DNA of 64,000 bases from an uncultured Bacteroidia bacterium (GTDB lineage: Bacteria; Bacteroidota; Bacteroidia; Bacteroidales; UBA932): contig CACZZZ010000008.1 in the NCBI GenBank assembly GCA_902785825.1, positions 62,001 through 126,000 of the forward strand. The letters run 5' to 3'. Positions 34,181 to 42,962 of the stretch are shown here, one piece after another. Positions within the stretch are counted from its first letter, which is position 1. Each line of letters begins with the position of its first letter. A program made the position numbers and the translations under genes. Below the pieces are notes generated by a model that was given only the letters and a program-made list of their open reading frames with translations, was not told where the DNA came from and searched no databases.

Positions 34181-35569
34181 TTACTTTTGTTTTAACCAGT
34201 TCCAGAGATCCTTGAAAGTGGACTTCTTTCCAAACATAAGAACGCCGACCTTGTAGATCTTAGCCGAGAGCCAGGCGCACCCGAGGAAGGTCACGAAGAG
34301 CAGCGCGATAGAGACGATCAGCTGCCATGTCGGAACGCCGTACGGGATCCTGGCAAGCATCACTATAGGGGAAGTGAACGGGATCATCGAGGCCCAGACC
34401 ACGACAGGACTGTCAGGATTCTGGAAAGCCATCAGGATGATCATGTATGCTATCATAAGTGGTATCGTGATCGGCATCTGAAGCTGCTGGGTGTCGTCCA
34501 CGCTCTCCACGGCTGATCCGATGGCCGCGTAAAGCGAGGCGTAGAGCAGATATCCGAGGACGAAGAAGATCAGGAATGAAATTATGAGCTTCGTCCATGG
34601 AATATTGGAAAGTGTCGCCATCACCGTCTGCAGGCCATCCTGCGGCACATCCGCCGCCGCGGTAGTGTCAGCGGCCGCGACAACACCACCGATAGTCTCC
34701 ATCTGTTCAGGAGTCATCCCAACGGTCTGGGCCATCATCTGGGGATCGCTGGAGAAGCCCTTCATAACATCCTTACCTAAGAACGCACCGGCAGCTGAAG
34801 TCAGCACAACGGTCAGGACGATCCAGAGGAAGAACTGCGTCAAGGCCACAAGGGCGACACCGATGATCTTTCCGAACATCAGGTCAACAGCTTTCACGGA
34901 GGAGATCAGAACCTCAACCACCCTGCTGGATTTCTCCTCGATGACGCTGGACATGACCTGGCCGCCAAACATCATGATAAACATCCAGATGATAATGCCG
35001 AGGAGCATTGACACCATCATGTAAATACCTGATTCCGAGACGCTTTCCTTACCGGAATCATCAAGAGTATATTCCGAGACCCTCACGTTGGACTTGACCT
35101 CGTCCATGATCTGGGAGAGGTTGTCGATCCCATACTGCTTGACCCTGTACTCCTCCACAGCGTCGTCAACCTTGTTTGACAAGCCGCTGGTGAACTCGAC
35201 TCCGAGAGGATCCTTTGAATATGCCTGGACCGAGACAGACTTCTTGACAGTGTCGATGGGAGAGATCACCACAAGAGCGTCTTTGCCGTAATCCTTGAGA
35301 TGGGCCTTAATGGAGTCCGGCACCTCCGCGGAACAGTCCTCGTAGGTGATCCTGTCCCCGCTCTCGAGATGGGACATCACGATTCCGGACTGATCCACGA
35401 CCGCGACGTTCATCTTCCTCTCCTTGGTATTGCCCATAATGAGGAAAATGACAACCATCATGGCGGCGAAAAGAATAGGAACCACGAAAGTGGTGACAAG
35501 GAATGACTTTTTCTTGACCCGGGTAGTGTATTCCCTCGAAATGACGGTCTTAATAATCCTGAAATCCAT
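34181..35569 (-). CDS. ABC-2 type transporter permease (NatB-like)
   Basis: 462 residues. TM1 about 22-46 after ISREYTTRVKKKSFLVTTFV, the ABC-2 permease opening. An extracytoplasmic domain of about 140 residues follows, then five to six TM segments in the C-terminal half (from MVSMLLGIIIWMFIMMFGGQVM). The motif VIEEKSSRVVEVLISSVKAVDLMFGKIIG is the conserved cytoplasmic coupling helix of NatB and ABC-2 exporters, covering over 25 residues near position 210. Pairs with the ATPase 2 nt upstream. An unusual Ala/Thr-rich, TM-flanked extracellular stretch near 290-315 (AAADTTAAADVP) is visible. Substrate possibly Na+ or a drug; not certain. Confidence 0.88.
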   Translation of the reverse strand: MDFRIIKTVISREYTTRVKKKSFLVTTFVVPILFAAMMVVIFLIMGNTKERKMNVAVVDQSGIVMSHLESGDRITYEDCSAEVPDSIKAHLKDYGKDALVVISPIDTVKKSVSVQAYSKDPLGVEFTSGLSNKVDDAVEEYRVKQYGIDNLSQIMDEVKSNVRVSEYTLDDSGKESVSESGIYMMVSMLLGIIIWMFIMMFGGQVMSSVIEEKSSRVVEVLISSVKAVDLMFGKIIGVALVALTQFFLWIVLTVVLTSAAGAFLGKDVMKGFSSDPQMMAQTVGMTPEQMETIGGVVAAADTTAAADVPQDGLQTVMATLSNIPWTKLIISFLIFFVLGYLLYASLYAAIGSAVESVDDTQQLQMPITIPLMIAYMIILMAFQNPDSPVVVWASMIPFTSPIVMLARIPYGVPTWQLIVSIALLFVTFLGCAWLSAKIYKVGVLMFGKKSTFKDLWNWLKQK

Positions 35570-35571
35570 GG

Positions 35572-36489
35572 TTAAGCCTCCTCCTGAGTTACGAGTTTGA
35601 TGAATATGTCGTTCATCCTCGGAATGAGTTCCTTGAACGAGTTGACGACGATCCCTTGCCTGAGCAGCTCAGAAAGGGCTTCATTGGTTGTTACTCCTTC
35701 TTGGAGATTAAGAACCGAAGTGTGCCTTCCGGCATTATCCTCATCAGACAGCACCTTGAACAAGCCCTCGGCTTCAGCGACCTTTTCCTGGCCGGTGTAG
35801 ATCAGCTCGATGTTGTTGTTGCCATGGCGACGGCGGATCTCATCCACCTTTCCGGTGACCACGAGACGTGACTTATTGATCAGCGCTATGCTGTCGCAAA
35901 GCTCCTCGACCGACTCCATGTTATGGGTAGATAGAATGATTGTCGCGCCTTCGGCATTGAGCCTCAGGATCTCCTGACGGATCAGTTCGGCGTTGACAGG
36001 GTCAAAACCGGAGAAAGGCTCGTCGAGGATCATCAGAGACGGCTTGTGCACAACCGTTGTGATGAACTGGAGTTTCTGGGCCATTCCCTTTGAGAGTTCC
36101 TCTACCTTTTTCTTCCACCAGTCCTGGATACCGAAACGTATGAACCACTGCTTCAACTCTTTCCGAGCCTCGGCCGCACTCATGCCCTTAAGCTGCGCCA
36201 AGTACATCGCCTGGTCGCCGACTTCCATCTTACGGTACAGTCCCCTCTCTTCAGGAAGATACCCGATCTTCTCCACGTCCGATTGGGTAATAGGACGTCC
36301 ATCGAAAAGGACCTCCCCGGAATTAGGGATGGTTATACGGTTGATGATGCGGATGAGGGTTGTCTTGCCAGCCCCGTTAGGGCCGAGCAGGCCGAAAATC
36401 TTGCCTTGCGGAATATCAATGGACAGGTTGTCCAAAGCGACCTTCTCTCCGAATCGCTTGCAGATACCTTTACATTCTATTAATCCCAT
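35572..36489 (-). CDS. ABC transporter ATP-binding protein (NatA-like)
   Basis: 305 residues. Walker A GLLGPNGAGKTTLIR (about 33-47), ABC signature VEELSKGMAQKLQF (LSKGM variant usual in the NatA/DrrA group), Walker B PSLMILDEPFSGFDP, H-loop STHNME. The C-terminal DUF4162-like region follows (EALSELLRQGIVVNSFKEL). Energises the adjacent ABC-2 permease. Transcribed from a well-formed promoter at 36507-36536. Confidence 0.93.
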   Translation of the reverse strand: MGLIECKGICKRFGEKVALDNLSIDIPQGKIFGLLGPNGAGKTTLIRIINRITIPNSGEVLFDGRPITQSDVEKIGYLPEERGLYRKMEVGDQAMYLAQLKGMSAAEARKELKQWFIRFGIQDWWKKKVEELSKGMAQKLQFITTVVHKPSLMILDEPFSGFDPVNAELIRQEILRLNAEGATIILSTHNMESVEELCDSIALINKSRLVVTGKVDEIRRRHGNNNIELIYTGQEKVAEAEGLFKVLSDEDNAGRHTSVLNLQEGVTTNEALSELLRQGIVVNSFKELIPRMNDIFIKLVTQEEA

Positions 36490-36506
36490 ATCTATTAAGT
36501 TTTGGG

Positions 36507-36536
36507 CAAATATAATAATTAATTATTGTAAAACAA
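36507..36536 (-). promoter_or_regulatory. Promoter of the natAB-like operon
   Basis: Minus-strand TTG (plus 36534-36536), 19-nt spacer, TATATTTG (plus 36507-36514), followed 17 nt later by the start codon. Good match to the Bacteroidota -33/-7 consensus. It sits in a very AT-rich gap that also holds TAATTATTG-type repeats. Confidence 0.6.
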
Positions 36537-36555
36537 TAATAATTTAAAAAATTTC

Positions 36556-37596
36556 CTATAAATTCAGCAGCTTCATGGTCAGCTCGACCAGAAGTTCTCC
36601 CGCAGTGGCCTCGCCCGCATCACCGCCCTTGCCTTTATAATCATATTCACAGAGCAATGAGATGGCCGCCATAGCCTTACGGACGGGATAGTTAGTTACC
36701 GCTACATCATATTCCTTCCAGAAAAAGGGATTCACCCCTTGAAGTGCAGCGGCGACCTGTGTCTTATCGGGATAACGGCTCTTTTCCTTTAAGGCGGCGT
36801 ATTTTAGTATTCTCGAGAAGTGGGTGTACATCGCGCTCACGGCCATGGGCATGGCGAAACGTGGCGACTCCCCTAACCTGGTGGCTATAGCGATGGCTTT
36901 AGCGCCGTTCTTGAAAGAAAGCTCCTTGGTGAGCTCGAATACGCTATATTCCCGGCTGATACCCACATTTCTCTCGATGTCGGAGGAAGATACCTTGGAA
37001 GTCCCCTCAGGCAGATTCTTAAGAAGCTTATCGGTCTCGACCACGATCTTGCTCATGTCCGTGCCGGCATATTCAGCCAGCAAAGCGGCGGCATCCGGGG
37101 AGATGTCAAGCCCCCTGGAAGAGAAATACTGGCTGATCCAGCCTGGCATCTCATAATCCCTGAGCGGGTTGGACTCCACCACCACTCCGTTTTTGGAGCA
37201 TTGCTTATAGAGTGCCTTGCGCTTGTCAGCGGAAGCACCCCGCATCAGCAGGACAAGGATTGTGGAATCCAAGGGGTTCTCGCAATACACCGAGAGCTTC
37301 TCCAGATCCCTCATCGCCTGCGCGTCCTTTACGACGACAAGCTGACGCTCCGCCATCATCGGGAACCTTCTGGCCGCGGTGATGACGGTGTCCGAATCAA
37401 CATCAGCGCCATAGCAGATCGTCTCATTGAAATCCCGTGAAAACTCGTCGAGGGCGTTCTCGATCACCGCGCCTGCCACCATGTCCAAATAATACGGTTC
37501 ATCCCCCATCAAAAGATAGATGGGGGAGAACTCTCCGGCTTTGATCTTGCCGATCAAGTCACGGCATTGGCTGGCGACATTGACCGACGTTTTCAC
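36556..37596 (-). CDS. holA: DNA polymerase III subunit delta
   Basis: 346 residues. N-terminal domain with FSPIYLLMGDEPYYLDMVAGAV, the HolA opening in which the Walker A is degenerate, then RRFPMMAERQLVVVKDAQ. The linker has GADMSKIVVE-like AEYAGTDMSKIVVETDKL. The C-terminal collar domain includes YSVFELTKELSFKNGAKA and LQGVNPFFWKEY. Clamp-loader subunit that opens the beta clamp. The 3' neighbour natA is separated by an AT-rich promoter gap, and hpf lies 7 nt upstream on the same strand. Confidence 0.93.
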   Translation of the reverse strand: MKTSVNVASQCRDLIGKIKAGEFSPIYLLMGDEPYYLDMVAGAVIENALDEFSRDFNETICYGADVDSDTVITAARRFPMMAERQLVVVKDAQAMRDLEKLSVYCENPLDSTILVLLMRGASADKRKALYKQCSKNGVVVESNPLRDYEMPGWISQYFSSRGLDISPDAAALLAEYAGTDMSKIVVETDKLLKNLPEGTSKVSSSDIERNVGISREYSVFELTKELSFKNGAKAIAIATRLGESPRFAMPMAVSAMYTHFSRILKYAALKEKSRYPDKTQVAAALQGVNPFFWKEYDVAVTNYPVRKAMAAISLLCEYDYKGKGGDAGEATAGELLVELTMKLLNL

Positions 37597-37603
37597 TTAT
37601 TCA

Positions 37604-37897
37604 TTATGCTTCGAACTTCTTCTCTTTGGTTCTCACGATTTTCTCTTTCATGAGATCGACAGCCACGCTGACGGCATCCTCGAACGTAGAGGCGCTTCTT
37701 TCAATCAGCAAGTCCTGGCCATACGCGTGGGTCTGGATCTTGACTTCCTTGTTGTCGGGTTCATTGAGCAAGGAGAGCGTGACATCAACTTCGTCAAGAT
37801 GATCGCTGAAACGGGAAAGCTTCGAGACTTTCTTCTCTACATAGTCGAGCAGTTTCTGATCCGCGTCGAACTTCAGGGATTTTACTCTAATCTCCAT
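37604..37897 (-). CDS. hpf: Ribosome hibernation promoting factor, short form
   Basis: 97 residues from MEIRVKSLKFDADQKLL at 37897; the longer upstream frame only overlaps xerC. Beta-alpha-beta-beta-beta-alpha fold of the HPF/YfiA family with VSKLSRFSDHLDEVDVTLSL and ASTFEDAVSVAVDLMKEKI. There is no C-terminal dimerisation domain, so it is the short type. Its start overlaps the xerC stop by 11 nt, so hpf follows xerC in one transcript, an arrangement seen in many Bacteroidota. Confidence 0.93.
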   Translation of the reverse strand: MEIRVKSLKFDADQKLLDYVEKKVSKLSRFSDHLDEVDVTLSLLNEPDNKEVKIQTHAYGQDLLIERSASTFEDAVSVAVDLMKEKIVRTKEKKFEA

Positions 37898-38885
37898 TTT
37901 TACCTCCGCTTTTTGCCCTTGGATGGGCGTTAACATAAACTTTTTTCAGTTTCTCGATGGAATTAACTTTTTTCAGTTTCTCGATGGAATTGTGCGTGTA
38001 AACCTGCGTCGCCGCGAGCGAAGAGTGTCCCAGCATCTCTTTTATTGAATTGAGATCGGTTCCCTCATTCAAAAGCTCTGTGGCGAGGGAGTGCCTCAAT
38101 ACATGGGGGGATTTCCTCCCTGTGATGCCTCCGACCTGTCCCAACTCGCTCTTGATCACCCTGTCCACAAACACCGGATAAAGCTTTGCGCCGCCCGGAG
38201 TTATAAGCAAAGGGTCTGACGCGGGTCGCGCATGGCCTTCCATCGTCTCAACCGATTGTAAATATAACGAAATTTCCTTACAAAGAGAAGGGACAAGGGG
38301 AATTTCTCTGGTCTTATCCCCTTTTCCCCTTACCTTCATGACCTGCCGGGAAAAATCCACACTGCCGATAGACAGGCCTATCAACTCTGAACGGCGTATC
38401 GCTGTCGAATAAAGGATCGACACTATCAGCCGCGAGAGTCTCCTGGAATACAATTCTTTAGAGACCTTATCATTCCCGGTCAGCAACGCCAGGTTTTCCT
38501 CCGAGGCATCATGTTCCGTGCGTTCAAAATATTCCTTCATGGAGTCTTCCCGATAGAAGACCGGAAGACGTTTTTCCATCTTCGGACGGGAGACCATCCT
38601 GACAGGATTGGACTGGAGCCGCCCATCTTTCATAAGATATTTGCAGAAACCGGACAGGACGCTCAGATGGAGATTGACGGTCCTCGGATCCTCACTCTTC
38701 TCATCCAGGAGATGGACTTCGTAAGAGCGGACCACAGAGGGGATCAAGGCCTCCAGGATGTCCGAATCCACAGAAGCGCCGACGAATCCGGCGAACTCCC
38801 GGAGAAGGTCAGAATACAGCTCACAAGTCCTTGAGGAGTACCTTCTGACCTGTGAGACATAGTTTATGTATTCGTCTATCAACAT
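37887..38885 (-). CDS. xerC: Tyrosine recombinase XerC with duplicated C-terminal segment
   Basis: 332 residues. The N-terminal SAM-like core-binding domain (residues 1-90) precedes the catalytic domain with Arg in STAIRRSELIGLS, Lys in VRGKGDKTREIPL, HVLRHSLATELL (HxxR), LGHSSLAATQVYTH (second His and nucleophile Tyr). Resolves chromosome dimers with XerD at dif. After YTH, nine residues NSIEKLKKV occur twice in tandem (27-bp perfect direct repeat at 37938-37991) before YVNAHPRA. Normal Xer proteins have one copy of this helix, which packs in trans against the partner monomer. All catalytic residues are intact. Confidence 0.94.
   Translation of the reverse strand: MLIDEYINYVSQVRRYSSRTCELYSDLLREFAGFVGASVDSDILEALIPSVVRSYEVHLLDEKSEDPRTVNLHLSVLSGFCKYLMKDGRLQSNPVRMVSRPKMEKRLPVFYREDSMKEYFERTEHDASEENLALLTGNDKVSKELYSRRLSRLIVSILYSTAIRRSELIGLSIGSVDFSRQVMKVRGKGDKTREIPLVPSLCKEISLYLQSVETMEGHARPASDPLLITPGGAKLYPVFVDRVIKSELGQVGGITGRKSPHVLRHSLATELLNEGTDLNSIKEMLGHSSLAATQVYTHNSIEKLKKVNSIEKLKKVYVNAHPRAKSGGKNGD
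37938..37991. repeat. Perfect 27-bp tandem duplication within xerC
   Basis: Two identical head-to-tail 27-nt copies (37938-37964 and 37965-37991), each coding for NSIEKLKKV on the minus strand. The length is a multiple of three, so the frame is kept. Perfect identity suggests a recent slippage or a selected phase-variable tract. Confidence 0.95.
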
Positions 38886-38906
38886 CTACCTGGGACCGCT
38901 GCAAAC

Positions 38907-38937
38907 TTGCTGCCAAATATAATTATTATTAATTTTG
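38907..38937 (+). promoter_or_regulatory. Promoter of the beta-helix gene, overlapping the xerC promoter
   Basis: TTG at 38907-38909, 20-nt spacer, TAATTTTG at 38930-38937, only 4 nt before the ATG at 38942, predicting a leaderless or nearly leaderless mRNA. On the other strand TATATTTG (plus 38914-38921) lies 28 nt before the xerC ATG. Confidence 0.55.
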
Positions 38938-38941
38938 TCTT

Positions 38942-41005
38942 ATGAACCACATCTTCAAACTCGCCTGCGTGGCTGTTTTAAGCTCGCGTTGCTGGATGCC
39001 AGCCGCGGCGCAATCGACAATAATCCTTTCCCCCGGAGCATCAATTTCCGAAGCCGTCAACCAATGCGATGGGAAAACAGGGACGACCACAATATACCTC
39101 AGGGAGGGCGTTTACCACCTGACTTCCCCGATTGTCATCACCTCATCCCAAGGGAATGAGAACCACTCATTGACAATCAGTTCCTATCCGGGCGAGAAGG
39201 CCGTCATCTCCGGGGGGACTGTCCTTCAGACAAAATGGAAGAGGTACCTCGGCGGTATAATGAAGTCAAAGATCCAAGGAAGCGAAGAGATAGACATGCT
39301 CTTTGGCGACGGGAGGCTCCTGACAATGGCCCGTTTCCCGAACTACGATTCCACGGCCGTAAGGTTCCACGGGACTTCCGCTGACGCAACTTCACCTGAG
39401 AGGGTAAAGGGCTGGAAAAACCCGGAGGGTGGTTTTCTCCATGCGATGCATAGGGATGATTGGGGAGATTTCCACTACCGGATCACCGGCAAGGACAGCG
39501 ATGGGAACCTCGAGTTGGAAGGTGGACATCAGAACAACCGCCCTATGGGTATCCATAAGGATAACCGCATGGTGGAGAATATATTCGAGGAACTTGACGC
39601 ACCTGGAGAGTGGTATTTCGACAAGACCTCCAAGACATTATATTACTATCCACTGCCGGGAGAGGATCCGGACAGGATGACCTTTGAGGCGGCCCGGCTC
39701 AAGAATCTCGTGAGCCTGAAAGGCTCCAAGGACGATCCGGTCAGGAACGTGACGCTTTCCGGTCTTGCCTTCAGACATGCCGCGAGGACATTCATGGAGG
39801 AATATGAGCCCTTGCTCCGCTCCGACTGGACAATTTACAGGGGCGGAGCCATCTTCCTTGAAGGGACCGAGGACTGCCACATAAAAGGTTGCGACATCAC
39901 TGATGTCGGAGGCAATGGAGTGTTTTTCAGCAAGTTCAACAGACGTTCCAGCGTCGAGGGATGTCTCTTGACCAGAATCGGTGCCAGCGCGGTATGTTTT
40001 GTGGGAGATCCTTCCTGCGTCCGTTCACCGAGTTTCCGTTACGAGAAGTTCGTTCCCTGGGAGGATATGGATTTCGCAAAAGGGCCGAAAGGAGACAATT
40101 TCCCCGCGGAATGTGACGTGAAAGACAACCTTATCCACGAGATCGGACTTTTCGAAAAACAGATCACCGGAGTGGAGATCTCGATGTCGTTCAGGATCAC
40201 GGTGAGTCACAACAGCATCTACGACACGCCCAGAGCCGGGATCAACATCAGCGAGGGCACATGGGGAGGCCATGTCATAGAATACAACGATGTGTTCAAC
40301 ACGGTCAAGGAGACCGGCGACCACGGCTCTTTCAACTCCTGGGGCAGGGACCGCTACTGGCATCCGGACTACAAGACAATGGCCGCTCACGCAAAAGAAA
40401 GGCCCGACCTTATCCTGGCCGATATGCTTGAGCCGAACACATTAAGATACAACAGGTTCCGATGTGACCGGGGATGGGACATAGACCTTGACGACGGATC
40501 CAGTTACTATGTGATCCACGACAACCTGTGTCTGAATGGCGGCATCAAACTACGGGAAGGCTTCTATCGCAGGGTCGAGAACAACATCATGGTGAACAAC
40601 ACCCTCCACGCTCATGCCTGGTTCGACGACAGCGGCGATGTGTTCGCCCGCAACCTCGTGATGACTCCCTATCAGCCGTATCAGCCAAACAATAAGGGTA
40701 ACAACGTTGATTTCAACATATTCACGGACAGCCTCTCATTCAATAAAGCCAGGGAACTCGGCCATGACTCCCACTCGATAGTATCAAAAGTGGTCTTCGC
40801 TAACCCGAAGGAAGGGAATTACACCTTGAAAGACGACTCCGAGGCGATCCGAGTAGGCGGATTCATGAATATTCCTATGGACCGTTTCGGGGTCCAGTCC
40901 CCCAGGCTGAAGAAATTGGCGAAGGAGCCCGAAATGGACTCCCTCAACATGCCGGACTATGCCGGCGGGGATGACATCTGGTACTGGAAGAACGGAAAGG
41001 ATTAA
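38942..41005 (+). CDS. Secreted right-handed parallel beta-helix protein, putative glycan-active enzyme
   Basis: 687 residues with a signal peptide ending about AAAQ (residue 24). It opens with IILSPGASISEAVNQCDGKT and TIYLREGVYHLTSPIVI, the classic start of a PbH1 beta-helix. Repeats of DCHIKGCDITDVGGNGV, RVTVSHNSIYDTPRAGINIS and related coils run through residues 250-560. A tryptophan/aspartate-rich region (WGRDRYWHPDYKT, DRGWDIDLDDGSSYY) resembles GH141-like or polysaccharide-lyase proteins of Bacteroidota. Active-site residues cannot be assigned. It has a well-placed promoter and its 3' end overlaps the convergent cca gene by 4 nt. Confidence 0.82.
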   Translation: MNHIFKLACVAVLSSRCWMPAAAQSTIILSPGASISEAVNQCDGKTGTTTIYLREGVYHLTSPIVITSSQGNENHSLTISSYPGEKAVISGGTVLQTKWKRYLGGIMKSKIQGSEEIDMLFGDGRLLTMARFPNYDSTAVRFHGTSADATSPERVKGWKNPEGGFLHAMHRDDWGDFHYRITGKDSDGNLELEGGHQNNRPMGIHKDNRMVENIFEELDAPGEWYFDKTSKTLYYYPLPGEDPDRMTFEAARLKNLVSLKGSKDDPVRNVTLSGLAFRHAARTFMEEYEPLLRSDWTIYRGGAIFLEGTEDCHIKGCDITDVGGNGVFFSKFNRRSSVEGCLLTRIGASAVCFVGDPSCVRSPSFRYEKFVPWEDMDFAKGPKGDNFPAECDVKDNLIHEIGLFEKQITGVEISMSFRITVSHNSIYDTPRAGINISEGTWGGHVIEYNDVFNTVKETGDHGSFNSWGRDRYWHPDYKTMAAHAKERPDLILADMLEPNTLRYNRFRCDRGWDIDLDDGSSYYVIHDNLCLNGGIKLREGFYRRVENNIMVNNTLHAHAWFDDSGDVFARNLVMTPYQPYQPNNKGNNVDFNIFTDSLSFNKARELGHDSHSIVSKVVFANPKEGNYTLKDDSEAIRVGGFMNIPMDRFGVQSPRLKKLAKEPEMDSLNMPDYAGGDDIWYWKNGKD

Positions 41006-42549
41006 TTCTTAGACACTTCCTTAAGCCCCATCTCCGCTGCCTTGACTCGCATGAAAGCGGCCGCTTCCTCGAAGGTGTTGCCTATCTCCCCATCGAGAAT
41101 GGCGTTTTTGACATATTCCTTCAATATTCCGATCTCCTTGCAAGGAGGGATCCCATAAACCTCCATGACATACTCCCCGGTGATCGGGTTTTTCCAGTTG
41201 CGGATCGCGTCTTTTTCCTCGACTTCGACCAGCTTACGCTTCACGAGCTCAAAGTTTTCCTTGATTCTGGCCACCTTCACCGGATTCTTGGAAGTGATGT
41301 CGGCGTTGCAAAGGAGCATCAAGTCGTCGATCTCGTTGCCGGCATCGAAAAGGAGGCGTCGGACCGCCGAGTCCGTAACTTCCTCATCCACAAGGGCTAT
41401 TGGCCGGTGATGCAGGGAGACGAGTTTCTGGACATATTTCATCTTTTCGTTAAGCGGCATTTTCAGCCTCGAGAATATCTTAGGGACCATCCTGGATCCT
41501 ACGACTTCATGTCCATGGAAAGTCCAGCCGACAGAAGGGTCGAAACGCTTGGACGCGGGCTTCCCGATGTCATGTAAAAGGGCCGCCCAACGGAGCCAGA
41601 CGTAAGGTTCAGTCCTGACTGATTCCACAAAGCCATCACCATCCTCTTGGGGGGTATAGTCCTTCAAACGTCCCTGCTCTATCGCCGCGATCTCCCCCGC
41701 CGCCACATTGTCAACAACCTGAAGCGTATGGGAGAAGATTTCCTTATGGCCTTTACCATCAACTGATTCAATTCCCTTCAGTTTAAGAAGTTCCGGGAGG
41801 ATATATTCCAGAAGACCGGTCTCGTCCATGAGGCGGAAGCCCATGGATGGACGCTGGCAGATCAGGATCTTGTTCAGTTCCTCGACAATCCTTTCCTTGG
41901 ACAGGATGCTCATCCGATCCTTCATCGCCTTCATCGCGCGAATCGACTCCGGAACGATCGTGAAGCTTTGCTCAGGGGTGCTGAGCTTAACCGCAAAACG
42001 AATCGCCCGAAGCATCCGGAGCGGATCATCGCTGTAGGTCTGCTCAGGCTCAAGCGGTGTCCTGATGATACCGGCCGCAAGGTCCCTTATTCCCCCGAAA
42101 GGATCAACCAACGCTCCGAAATCGTCTTTCTGCAGACTGAAAGCCATAGCGTTTATCGTGAAATCCCGCCTGAGCTGGTCCTCTTCAAGGGTCCCGTCCT
42201 CAACTATAGGCTTGCGTGAATCATGGCGGTAGGATTCCTTACGGGCCCCGACGAACTCAATTTCAGCCCCATGCCATTTGAGCATGGCGGTACCGAAAGT
42301 CTTGAATACCGAGACATTGCAATGGCGATGCTCATTCTCCTCGATGTCGGCGGCCACGGCCTGGGCAAGCTCTATCCCGCTGCCTTCGACGACAATATCG
42401 ATGTCATCATTGCGGCGGCCGAGGAAGCAGTCCCGGACATATCCTCCAATCACGAATGCTCGGACTCCGAGCCTCTCCGCTGTCCTGGAGACAATTCCGA
42501 AAATAGGGCTGTCAAGAAATCCTTGTGTTATTGTCGCGCTCATATTCAA
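41002..42549 (-). CDS. CCA tRNA nucleotidyltransferase / HD-domain poly(A) polymerase family
   Basis: 515 residues. The nucleotidyltransferase head has FVIGGYVRDCFLGRRNDDIDIVV (GGxVRD and DxD metal ligands), RRDFTINAMAF and DPLRMLRAIRFA. The HD domain (ALLHDIGKPASKRFD, GHEVVGSRM) follows at about 330-370, as in class II CCA-adding enzymes with an HD extension. Repairs or adds the 3' CCA of tRNA. The tmRNA gene in this window does not encode CCA, consistent with a need for this activity. Met3 at 42543 is an alternative start. Overlaps the next gene upstream by 4 nt. Confidence 0.93.
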   Translation of the reverse strand: MNMSATITQGFLDSPIFGIVSRTAERLGVRAFVIGGYVRDCFLGRRNDDIDIVVEGSGIELAQAVAADIEENEHRHCNVSVFKTFGTAMLKWHGAEIEFVGARKESYRHDSRKPIVEDGTLEEDQLRRDFTINAMAFSLQKDDFGALVDPFGGIRDLAAGIIRTPLEPEQTYSDDPLRMLRAIRFAVKLSTPEQSFTIVPESIRAMKAMKDRMSILSKERIVEELNKILICQRPSMGFRLMDETGLLEYILPELLKLKGIESVDGKGHKEIFSHTLQVVDNVAAGEIAAIEQGRLKDYTPQEDGDGFVESVRTEPYVWLRWAALLHDIGKPASKRFDPSVGWTFHGHEVVGSRMVPKIFSRLKMPLNEKMKYVQKLVSLHHRPIALVDEEVTDSAVRRLLFDAGNEIDDLMLLCNADITSKNPVKVARIKENFELVKRKLVEVEEKDAIRNWKNPITGEYVMEVYGIPPCKEIGILKEYVKNAILDGEIGNTFEEAAAFMRVKAAEMGLKEVSKN

Positions 42550-42962
42550 TCATTTCCAAGCATAGTCTCCCATGTCGGGAAAGACTTCATTTGTTCATAA
42601 GGCACTTCTTGCCCAGCCATCTCCTTCCTCCTGAAACCGAAGGTCGCCCGCCCGTTAGTGATCACTATGTATTTAACTCCAAGGGCCAGGTTGTACCTCA
42701 ACGCCTGCTCCAGGACCTCCCTGTCCATCTCAATATCCTCCCTTTTGCACTCAACCACCATAAGCGGAGAAAGATCCCTGCCATAGACAAGAATATCAGC
42801 CCTGAAAGGCTTGTTTCCCAATTTGAAAGAGACTTCGCTCATCATCATGTGCTCAGGGACATTGAACTGATCCCTAAGCGTGGAGATGAACCACTGGCGC
42901 ACCTTCTCCTCAGGAGTCAGCGCCACCATCATCTTTCGTAGCGGATCCCAGACCTGGCTCAT
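42546..42962 (-). CDS. HsdR_N-like nuclease-fold protein (type I restriction R N-terminal domain family)
   Basis: 138 residues covering only the N-terminal PD-(D/E)xK-like domain of HsdR: LTPEEKVRQWFISTLRD, MSEVSFKLGNKPFRADILVYG (D), LMVVECKREDIEM (ExK), LGVKYIVITNGRATFGF. No helicase domain and no HsdM/HsdS genes are nearby. Stand-alone proteins of this type are common in Bacteroidota housekeeping clusters, usually beside tRNA-related genes, as here between cca and tcdA with 4-nt overlaps on both sides. A role in DNA or RNA cleavage is possible but untested. Confidence 0.85.
   Translation of the reverse strand: MSQVWDPLRKMMVALTPEEKVRQWFISTLRDQFNVPEHMMMSEVSFKLGNKPFRADILVYGRDLSPLMVVECKREDIEMDREVLEQALRYNLALGVKYIVITNGRATFGFRRKEMAGQEVPYEQMKSFPTWETMLGND

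Noticed and set aside
42546..42962. Possible type I restriction system
   Set aside because: Only the short HsdR_N-like domain is present, embedded in a tRNA-gene operon, with no HsdM or HsdS.
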